This document shows positions 33,942-42,807 of a DNA stretch of 64,000 nt, one piece after another. The notes under the pieces are model-generated. The model had not been told where the DNA came from, ran no database searches, and was given only the letters and a program-made list of their open reading frames with translations. The stretch covers positions 19,720,221-19,784,220 of the forward strand of contig OX457028.1 of assembly GCA_949752745.1 (NCBI GenBank), given 5' to 3'. Every line of letters starts with the position of its first letter. Positions within the stretch are counted from its first letter, which is position 1. This DNA comes from Protula sp. h YS-2021 (lineage: Eukaryota; Annelida; Polychaeta; Sabellida; Serpulidae). The translations under genes were made by a program, and so were the position numbers.

Positions 33942-34847
33942 ATGAACTCTACTCGCAGGATAGGAGCAGTCGTTTTGATAGGCCTTTGGGCTGTATTCAC
34001 AATTCAGCTTACTAAGGGAATCAAAGTTATACATTGAATCGGAAACGACGTTATCATCCGCCCGAATTACGGCGTTGCTTTTGAGAAGTTTCTACCCTTT
34101 GATATGACAACCAACTACTGGTATCATACTATTGCTGTACGTTTGCCAGAGACATTGAATTTACGGAACAAAAAAATATATTCATGTAATGAAACGGCGA
34201 TGGATGGAACTGCAGACGATTTGGCCGGTATTCAAGTTCCTTGCAAGGCACTTAACCATACGCTTCAAATGTACTACGAACTCCAAAATCGTCTAGAACA
34301 GGTAGCTTTTACCCAAAATGCTACTCTTCAACAGCTTTTGTGGCTTGATACTAGAAACCGCAAGAAGAGGGGGTTGTTTGATTTATTTGGCGAAATTTTG
34401 AAGGGTGTAGCAGGCACTTCCACTGTAAAGGATGTTAGCATTTTAGCCGAGCACATTGACGCAATTGAACAAAAGGTGAATGAAGCGACTACCGTTATGC
34501 ATTACCAGACGCATACTCTCGAATCGTATCAAACATTCATGAACCTCCGATTTACCAACCTCTGGAGAGCAATAAATGCCACGATGGACTTAGAACAGGC
34601 TCAGAGCGACGCATACTTCGAACTTCACAGAGGATTCAACGTCTTGAATGCCGCCTTGAAACGTCTGGTAATGACTTTTCAACGTTCGCGGTTGTTCAGT
34701 ACATATTTTCATGGTTTGAATGTGCGTTGTCACATGCTTTCTATGCTTTTGGTTGATGCTGAAAGTTTTATAGGAGCCCTCGAACGTCTGCGTGATGGAT
34801 ACATATCTTCCTATCTTGCAGATACTCGTGATATTAAAACACACTGA
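33942..34847 (+). pseudogene. Envelope-like fusion protein, N-terminal part
   Basis: Starts with an ATG and a hydrophobic signal-peptide-like stretch. A TGA about 30 codons in (34035) breaks it, after which the same frame runs to 34847. Midway is a polybasic, furin-type cleavage site followed at once by a Gly/Leu/Phe-rich segment, then a long alpha-helical region. This layout is that of the F-type fusion protein shared by baculoviruses and insect errantivirus Env (Baculo_F family). A frameshift separates it from the next part. The copy is not intact. Confidence 0.72.
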
Positions 34848-34882
34848 ATTTTATTTCGAAAGCTTTACAGCGTGATTATCCC

Positions 34883-36646
34883 ATGTTTTTGTTAGTGCAC
34901 ACAAGTCTAGATCATTATTACCAATCCGGCAATATCATTTCAGTCAGGTCAGACTCATTTCTAATTATACAGCTACGAATCCCCCTCGAAGAAATAAGTG
35001 TAAAATTTACAGTGTTTTCGGTTCATGCAATACCAGTGTCCCTTCATTCAAACACCACGGCGAGAACTTTAGCGCAGGTTGTTCCTTATTTTGGAATTTC
35101 GGCTGACGGCCAATATTTTATTAAACCAAACGCTAAAGAGATTGAGGCATGTTATGGAAGCTCGTATAAAATATGTCCGACCATATTTTTAGCAAAGAAA
35201 TTAAACATGTGGACGTGCACAGCTGCAATATTCTTTGATGAAACCTCAGTCATAAAGATTCTTTGCCAATTTACATTGATGCCACCTACACAGGAACTGT
35301 ATTCTTACATTCTAGATCTGAAAAATTCTTCTTTGTTTGTTTCTACAAATGATTTAATATGGACCGAGGATTGTCAGAGAAAGGCCCCAGTTCAGATTCC
35401 ATCCTGCAACTTATGCGTTGTTAAGCGTAAGTGCGAATGTAGTTTGAGCGGTAAAACATTTTATTTGCCCCCTGACATATCGGTCTGTGCAATTAACAGT
35501 ACCCATTCTGAAACTTTTCGCCATCACTTTAATTTGGGTATGATGCTCGCATTACTTGAAAGCCACTTTGACAAAGCCCAAGAATTATCAAGTCATACCC
35601 ACGATCTGAAGCCAATATCGTTTCCGAGTTCTTACATGAACACTCTCGAAAAGACAATAGCGAAAATTTCGAGGTATCAATTAAAAGATAAAACTATTTC
35701 CTTAAACTTAAATGAGTCTCTTCAAAGCCTTACGGAGGAAGATGAAATTCTCACAAAGTTTTCAATGAAAGATAGTCTCCCATGGTATGCCCAGCACAGT
35801 AATAGTTACTATATACAGAGTGTGAGTGGAACTGTTTCTGTTCTTTCCGTCGGTGGCATGATTCTAAGTATTTATAGTTATTATCACATCCGAAGATTAC
35901 ACGGAATTACCCTTATGACCATGGCTCTAATTTCAAAAGTCCAATCAATTAATTTACAAGACATTTTAATTCCAGGTACTACAACAAAAAGTCCAAATGT
36001 GACTTCTGAAGCATCTGTAGGACCTGAATATACTTGGACTGCCCCTGTGTTAATAATCTTTTGTGTATGCTTTGTCTTTTGGATGCTAGTAAAAGGATTG
36101 GTTAAATGCTGTCAATGGAACCTGGAACAATCTCAGCGCATGCCTATTGGGGCCTACTCAGTAATTTCTGTTGTTATTTTATCAGACAATAATGCTCGCC
36201 GTTTTCTATTGGTTAACGTGCCAACAAAAGTCTATAACTTGGCCGTACAAGATCTGGAACAGCCTCTCCGACCTAAAATTACATGGAAATTTTTAACACC
36301 AATTTTTTCTTGGAACTCTGACTCGGTAGTGGTAACTTTAAGTGGTGGGCCAACTCAAAGTACCTTCCCCCTACCTTCAAGAAAAACTGTACCTCTGCAT
36401 GTGGCTTGGACGTTTTCTAGGATGCTTCATACATCGCACTCAGTGCAGATTAATCTAGAGTATGATAACGGTACTTTTTGTATAGCCACGCGCATCGAAA
36501 ACTGTGTCTCCCTCCGATCGGACATACCACTCCCCCTGGAATCGGTAGAGAACACTTCCCCCACGGCTCCTGCAAGGCCTATATATCCCCACATTAGCCA
36601 TCTTCCGACACCAGTTGACAAAATTTCAGAAATGAATTCAATTTAA
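34883..36646 (+). pseudogene. Envelope-like protein, C-terminal part with membrane spans
   Basis: A 587-codon uninterrupted frame, one frame off from the N-terminal part. It has a cysteine-rich ectodomain (about residues 90-210), then helices, a first hydrophobic span near residue 318, a second near 390, and a cytoplasmic tail of about 180 residues, which is long for this family. The tail contains beta-rich segments and a proline-rich end. The first half matches what is known of errantivirus Env ectodomains; I recognise nothing in the tail. Absence of stops over 1.7 kb contrasts with the decayed pol. Confidence 0.65.
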
Positions 36647-36648
36647 AA

Positions 36649-36858
36649 ATGGCGTTTATTATAATAGCTTGCAAGTTTTCTGATCGACAGGAGGAAAAAT
36701 GGCAAAAGTTTACGAAATTTGTATTGGACAATATGCAATACTTTAGTATGCATTTAAATAAAGAAACCAACAAATATGTTGTGCGGATAAAAACGGACAA
36801 TCCTTCTGAAACATTGGACTTGTTAAAAACAATTATGTTTCGCAACTCAGTGGTTTGA
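36649..36858 (+). CDS. Accessory frame A of the Gypsy element, 69 aa
   Basis: Its ATG lies two bases after the env stop, in a plausible start context (aaaATGG). It encodes a small protein with mixed charged and hydrophobic residues, no signal peptide and no membrane span. The pattern suggests a compact alpha/beta fold. I do not recognise it. Intact frame and tight spacing suggest it is a real product of the parental element, perhaps expressed with env. Confidence 0.5.
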   Translation: MAFIIIACKFSDRQEEKWQKFTKFVLDNMQYFSMHLNKETNKYVVRIKTDNPSETLDLLKTIMFRNSVV

Positions 36859-36955
36859 AACCTTTATGTTTTCCTCATTTAAGTGAGGCTGTTAGAAATG
36901 CACTACATACACTTTAAGCATTTAATTCTTTAACAATTAAAAAAAACTGTAAAAA

Positions 36956-37498
36956 ATGTCTGCTGTTAACAGCACGCTGTGGGAATTATTTCTGAAGCAA
37001 GTGCATGAAAAAACAGGACTTGATTTTGCCGAGTTCGTTGCCCGAAATTCGGGACAAGTAATATCTGACAGTCATCCCATTTTGACTGAGGAGACAGAAA
37101 GGAAATCCGTTTCACAGTCTCCTGCTACTGCCATCGCGCATGGTAATGAAATAGTAATGAATGGGTCTCCGTTCCAAACTATATATTTGGACACAGTTAA
37201 TTTGTTCAGTACGGACTTCGCCAAACCTATTTCACCCTCAAATCCACCGTATTTACTGAAGAGACCAACGCCAACAAGTTTTCGATCAATTTTAGAAGAG
37301 CCTTCCTCTAAACGGCAAGAAATCAAGACAAGACCGCTGTGCGTCCTTCCGCAAAAGTACATTGTAACAGTCCATCAGCATGTGTTAGTGAATACAAAAT
37401 TCATTTCGGAACTCCAGGAGTCGCACGGTATTTATTTCTCGACGTTGGAACTTGCGTTATATCTTGATTCACAACGCACAACATCAATAGCACAATAG
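36956..37498 (+). CDS. Accessory frame B of the Gypsy element, 180 aa
   Basis: Starts with an ATG after an A-run, ends TAG, with no interruption. The N-terminal 30 residues look helical (LWELFLKQVHEKTGLDFAEF), the centre is Ser/Pro/Thr-rich with an RPTPTSFRSILEEPSSKRQE segment that resembles a basic, phosphorylatable linker, and the C-terminal 50 residues look beta-rich. No known domain recognised. It is preserved while pol is not. Confidence 0.55.
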   Translation: MSAVNSTLWELFLKQVHEKTGLDFAEFVARNSGQVISDSHPILTEETERKSVSQSPATAIAHGNEIVMNGSPFQTIYLDTVNLFSTDFAKPISPSNPPYLLKRPTPTSFRSILEEPSSKRQEIKTRPLCVLPQKYIVTVHQHVLVNTKFISELQESHGIYFSTLELALYLDSQRTTSIAQ

Positions 37499-39124
37499 TG
37501 GACATCACTTCGACCAAATTTACCAAAATTCTAAGTAAAATTTCATTTAAAATTATATGTCATATTTTCGCTAATCTGCTAGAGTGTAACGTAACATAAA
37601 TCTCTAAAGAAAATTCAAACCTGCTGTCTTGCCGGATGAAATATACGTCTGATGTTACTGTGTAGCTTTGTAATTTTAAGAAGTTTTAAAAAGACACTTA
37701 GACGATAGATGTACACTGTCATAAAATTTATTATAAACGATATTTCTATTTGTAGATTAATTGTGGCAATACATATTACATATATTACTATTGATGTTAA
37801 AAAACAGAGATACTTGTATTTCTACGAGTCAACTGCGGGAAGCCTGGTCCCACAGTTTTAAAATGTGTATTTTGTAATATTTTGCTATTGTGTAATCTTC
37901 GAATTCATGCATGTTTAGAACTTCACAAGGAACGTATATAAAAAAGCGTGCTTACCTGATATTGCAGTGGAAGTCATTTTTTTAATGCCAATGTGCCTAA
38001 TTCAGGAGGTGTATTGATGTTTTGAAAATTTGTAATTGCAGCCGAAAGGAACAACATTTACACATACTGAGGCTATCCTTAGATGTGCTTGTGTTGATAT
38101 AGAATTATATAAATTTTATTATTATTATTTTACTGCAGTTTTAATATCACTTTTATTTCTTTAATATGTTGCATCAGTTAATTATTAAGTCTACTTTGTT
38201 TGGAGTAAAAATGTTTGTTGAAATATTACGAACATTTATACTCACATTTATTTGGTCTGAGAATCGATGACTTATAAATTTATATATTTAATCATGTATG
38301 TCAATATTCAATATAACTGTATATTTTTAACCAGCGCATGTTTTACATGAAAATAATCAAAATGCAAAGCACACATGAGGACTGCCACTCAAAACATGCT
38401 TCTCTAGCATGTCATTTTGGCTTCGAGATGTAAAAATAAACCATGCTTTTCCGCATTTGTTAAAATTTTCGTCTGGAGTAAAGTGCTTATGTTTCAACAA
38501 TGAATATTTGTAACTCTTGGTTATTTGCGAATCGTATCAATATGTGGATTGAGTACGAACCTCGCGTTACAAAAAAGGTACGTTAATAGATACAGCTGTT
38601 TTCGCATTTGTTCTTCCTAAGCCAAATGTAACCTGCTTTCTTTGTGATTTTAAGCGCCTATCATAAGTCTTTTAGACCGGAAACAGTAGTGCCTTTTCAT
38701 ATAAATATTTTATGATAGTTGTTGTATATATATATATCTGACACAGAACAAATTTTTTAGGTGTATAAACATAATTGTTCTGTATTTTGTTTCTTGCAAA
38801 CCTGCAAGTCAGAGTAGTGCAACGGGTCTGTTAAATCTTCACTTAAGATGTTTGAGAGAAACAGCTAATCACTGTTTGAAATTTGTTACTCTGGTTTTGA
38901 TCAGTTGTCGTGCCAAAGTACATTGGCAAACAGATGCGATAAACAAATACCAGGACTGATTTATTAAGTTCGCATCTAGGCCTGTTTTATGAAGAGTCAC
39001 GAATTAATTTTAGACACAATCATGGTGTATAGAAAGCTTTTCTTCTTTTACAACATAAACCAAAATACTATACATATATATGCCTGCATATTTGCAATTT
39101 TATATTTTATTTCATGTATTGATG
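37499..39124 (+). other. AT-rich 3' region of the Gypsy element
   Basis: About 1.6 kb without open frames beyond chance, long for an LTR element. Contains a (TA)n patch near 38727. I see no further gene. Confidence 0.6.
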
Positions 39125-39156
39125 TGAAAACTGCATTATCAATGATGCAGTTTTCA
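39125..39156 (+). other. Hairpin just upstream of the polypurine tract
   Basis: TGAAAACTGCAT and ATGCAGTTTTCA form a perfect 12-bp stem with an 8-base loop, ending a few bases before the polypurine tract. Confidence 0.85.
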
Positions 39157-39160
39157 TTTT

Positions 39161-39173
39161 GGCAAGGGAGGAG
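39161..39173 (+). promoter_or_regulatory. Polypurine tract
   Basis: ggcaagggaggag lies immediately before the 3' LTR, the expected site for plus-strand priming. Confidence 0.8.
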
Positions 39174-39174
39174 T

Positions 39175-39705
39175 TGTTGGCTTAATATTTTGGGAATTAA
39201 TTTGTCAGTAATTTAATCGTGATTGGTTGTGCAGTGGGGCCGGACACACAATTCGCCACGCTCCCACCTTGCTGTTTGGTGGCGAGTGAATGTGTATCTC
39301 TCCCCTAGCATGGTGGTGCGTTATGTTGTGTTGGTAAACAAAGAGCGCGTGCTTGTGTGTTCGCCCCCACCTGGTGAGACGGTTTACTCCCCCCTAATGA
39401 TTCCGCCTCCCGATGTTAAACTGGGTGGTGGTGGTATTGCACCCCCACCCATGTGAATGAAATGGGGAAGTAATATCACGCCACCCTAGAATGAGAATCC
39501 GAGTAAGAAAAAGAAAGTTCTGAGAGAAAAGAATTGACTTTAGTTTTTTGGTTTGGAGTCGTTGCGTTTTTTTGATGTGTGTTAGTCCGGAAAGCAGCGG
39601 AGTGTAAAATAAAGTAGTATAGAAATTAGACGGTGCTCTTGCGTTATTATTCGTCTTCTTATTCGAGCAACTCACACATAAACATATCAAAATACGATCC
39701 CAACA
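39175..39705 (+). repeat. Gypsy 3' LTR (short form)
   Basis: Begins TGTTGG and ends CCAACA, a perfect 6-bp terminal inversion. Shares all of the 5' LTR except the minisatellite, and keeps a 'tttttttgatgtgtgttagtc' stretch missing from the 5' copy. AATAAA near 39608 is the likely polyadenylation signal. Confidence 0.92.
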
Positions 39706-39895
39706 GAGGGTCATCTGAAGTGGTGCACCTGATAAAAATTTTTGACCTTGACCTTACCGGTGTAGTTGGTAGTATTTAATAGGATATTCTACATTCAGAC
39801 ATGTGAAAATTGTTAACAAATAGAATATCATCTACCTTCCGTTTTAAGCTATCATTCCAAGTAGGGTCTAATTCGCTGTGCGAATTTCGGTCTAG
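39706..39895 (+). mobile_element. H element copy 3, right part
   Basis: Resumes the element split by the Gypsy insertion: TTGACCTTGACC block, the internal partner CCAAGTAGGG, the AATTCGC...GCGAATT stem-loop and terminal GGTCTAG followed by T. Confidence 0.78.
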
Positions 39896-40137
39896 TTTAT
39901 TCTAAAATCAGCTGTTTTCGCATGCCATTTTAAGCATGAAAACGAAATCGTAGACGAAAAAAAGCTGGATGCACACCCTCAGATCAAGTTCTACATAAGT
40001 ACAAAGTTTTCTGGTCCTATAGGGCCTGTAGTGTCAGAGAAGCTGAGACAAGAAAATGAATTTTTGCTGTCAAGAAAAAAAATAGCCCAACGGCTGCCCG
40101 CACAAATTCATATATAAACCTTAACCAAGTCAAAGAC
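39896..40137 (-). mobile_element. Diverged R1 fragment (copy 6)
   Basis: Matches the 5' half of R1 in minus orientation (cgcatgccattttaa, aaacgaaatcg, agtgtcagagaag, acaaattcatat blocks) with many changes. It abuts the H element end, so H may have landed in it. Confidence 0.55.
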
Positions 40138-41743
40138 TTACAAAGTGCTAAAAGTACACTCTTGTCACCTTTCACCTAAGCCTTTCCTCATATTCTACGT
40201 CATAAAAACACATCCTGAATCAGTGCATGTTCAGCTTTATTTAATTGCTTACATTACTGTATCAAATCCCAAGATACGTCATCATACTTATGCTCTTCAA
40301 ACAAACACAGTCATACTCGGTAATACCGTCTTGCTTTTTCTGAAACTATCAAAGTACACTACAACTGTTAAATGAGAACATTGAGACCATGCATGATAAC
40401 TAAAAATACTTTTTGCAAAATAAATCTTCGTGATTAAGGCCTCAGTCAGATGGGATGTATTTCGTTGTATTGTGCATTTATCCCTGCATCTTCTACAAAT
40501 AAAAAAAAACTGGTATAGACCACACGATCATCTTATGGTTAGCCGTATATGCTATCCATATGTTGATGAAGAGTGTATAATTACTAACACATTTCATGTG
40601 GTGACTATATGGAGCAAAACCTGATAATTATATGGTCCTCATAAAAAAATAGTAAGACTCGAGCATCTTAATCTTAAGCATGGAAATACAATTAGTGTTT
40701 TTTAAAAGACGACATTTTTAACCATTATTCTAGAAAGCCAGGATTTGTTTGTCAGAATAAAGCATTTAGCAGACAAATAAACCCAAAAATAAATAAATAA
40801 AAATTGTAAAGTCGCTTAAATTGTGTTTACATTACAATTAAATTATAGAACAGAACGGCTCCAATATTTCGGCATTTGGCCAGTAGAACGGATGCACAGC
40901 AAGGAGAAACGCGTTTGCGCTATCCAGTTGTGATGCCCCGACCATTTTTGTTTAGAAAAAAAAACCTGTTGAAAAAATGTGTAGCTCTGACGTAGGAAAG
41001 ACACTGACATGCTGACGTCACAGGTCACCGAAAGTTGCAAACACTGTGAAAGATTTCAAAGACTTTTCACTGATCTCTGACGCAAGCACAGTTTTTGCTT
41101 TTTTTTTATTTAGAAATTCTATCTGTAGACGGCCGATCGAGGGGCACCCCGCCTCCCGGCGGGCTAATGCTGCGTGATATCAGCTTTTCAAAATTTGACA
41201 ATGCCCAGTTCCATTTAAATCTTATGAACAACGCCCATTAATATTGGAAACTAATTTTGAAACTGAATATCCTGTTAAACAACTGACATCACACAGACAT
41301 CCCTTTCCTCGTGTCGCTAAAAAACATAGCAGAAGTGTTGCCACAACCAAATCACAGCTGGTACCTGGATATGATGCTAAGAACAAAAAAATGACAAATC
41401 GCAGGCTGTTAGAAAGTTCAAATTTAATTGCACGGCATCGCGACTGAAATAAGCCGTAGAAAGTAACTCATTTTATTCTAAAAATCCATGACAATATTAA
41501 AAATAAACATACTGTATGTCATTCTCTGCATCTATAAAGTGAAAGTGATTTAAAGTCGAGTTTTCATGTTAAATGTAAAATTTTCATACTAACAGGTTAG
41601 AGAGGCCGATTACCGTCTACACATGAATTGCCGCAACGCCTTAAAATTGTTACGAACTAAAATTCTTAACGGGAACGTCACTAGAATTCCCATTTTTCTA
41701 ATGCAGGGCATCCAAATACTTTTCGCCTTGAACACTGTCAGTA
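40138..41743. other. Flank and 3' untranslated region of the nAChR gene
   Basis: No other gene seen. On the minus strand the nAChR stop is followed by AT-rich sequence; AATAAA-like signals (plus-strand tttatt) occur near 41471. The 67-codon plus frame at 41244 has no recognisable feature. Confidence 0.5.
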
Positions 41744-42259
41744 TTAATATGTCTTTGGAAAGATGGTCGCTAATGATATGACGATAGCGGCTAAGTACAT
41801 GAAGAAGAATATTCTGTCTAAAACAAGTGCGACAATCTTCCATTCTAGCGCAATCCTCGACTTTTCTTCTCGCTGCTGAATTCTACCCAACAGCTGGCGT
41901 AAATAACGTCTTATTTCTTTTACATCATTTTCCACCGCGTGTGTCACAAACGAATGCGGGTTATCACTTTCGCGTGCGTTTGTATTGTTTAGTTGCGGTT
42001 TACTGTCTGTAAAGTTTGTACTGAAGTGGCTAGGAGGTGCCCTTGGGCCGTTGCTGTTACCTAGCAACGGGTTTGGGGATGGGTCTTTGATATCATGCAT
42101 TTGAAATTTATTATATTTCATTTCCGGTGATTTGATTCGCTTCCTGCGTTTGCCTTCTTGTATCACAATTTCTCCGGTTTCATCCGAATGCTTCATTTTT
42201 TTGTCCGGAAGTAGCTCATTGCGCATGCACAGAATTCGCGCCAGAACGTCGATGAAGAC
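41744..42259 (-). CDS. nAChR exon 8: intracellular loop, MA helix, M4
   Basis: Acceptor ttaacttcag, then [12 protein letters not shown], the conserved start of the M3-M4 loop. The loop is about 105 residues, basic near RRKRIKS and Ser/Asn/Pro-rich. It is followed by an amphipathic membrane-associated helix ([18 protein letters not shown]) and M4 ([20 protein letters not shown]). Ends IFPKTY then TAA. Phase 0 at the start. Confidence 0.93.
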   Translation of the reverse strand, partial: VFIDVLARILCMRNELLPDKKMKHSDETGEIVIQEGKRRKRIKSPEMKYNKFQMHDIKDPSPNPLLGNSNGPRAPPSHFSTNFTDSKPQLNNTNARESDNPHSFVTHAVENDVKEIRRYLRQLLGRIQQREEKSRIALEWKIVALVLDRIFFFMYLAAIVISLATIFPKTY

Positions 42260-42711
42260 CTGAAGTTAAACGCACCGAAAGAGTTTACACCAGTAGTTCA
42301 AAAAAGGCTTGTCAAATGAACTCTACTCAGCTTACTGTGCATTTAATACTTTAAGTTGTCCAATTAAGAAGCCCGAATGTGTGCCACTTTAACCAATGAA
42401 AGAAGACCATTGTGCAACAAAATTGCTCCATACTAAAACAAACAAACGAACAAAAAAAAAGAAAAAAAAACACACGAAAAAACTTTTTTTTTTTTTTTGC
42501 TTTTTTTAAAATTTCTTCGATACAGATTATTACTGATGATGCCAACAATTCTTACTGTTTTAAGCCACTTGGGCACTTTGCTCCTCTTGTCGCCTCGAAA
42601 GTAAAGGTTGATCACAATAACAGATAAGAATGTGGAAAGCGTGATCAGTATCATGTTCAGGCAATAGTATGCACCTGCAACAAAGAATTCAGGAAGCATA
42701 ATTCAAATCTT

Positions 42712-42807
<96 letters not shown>

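Larger units (their letters stand above)
27360..39705 (+). mobile_element. Gypsy-type LTR element with chromodomain, env-like gene and accessory frames
   Basis: A 12.3 kb element. Order: 5' LTR, tRNA-Ala-type primer site, gag with zinc knuckle, protease, reverse transcriptase, integrase, chromodomain, an envelope-like gene in two frames, two small intact frames, a long AT-rich 3' region, a hairpin, a polypurine tract and the 3' LTR. Gag, pol and env carry stops and frameshifts and RNase H is deleted, so this copy is defective. It lies inside an H element, and GAG is shared at both junctions (target duplication 4-5 bp with a mismatch). Remarks on its biology are inference from domain content. 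Confidence 0.9.
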
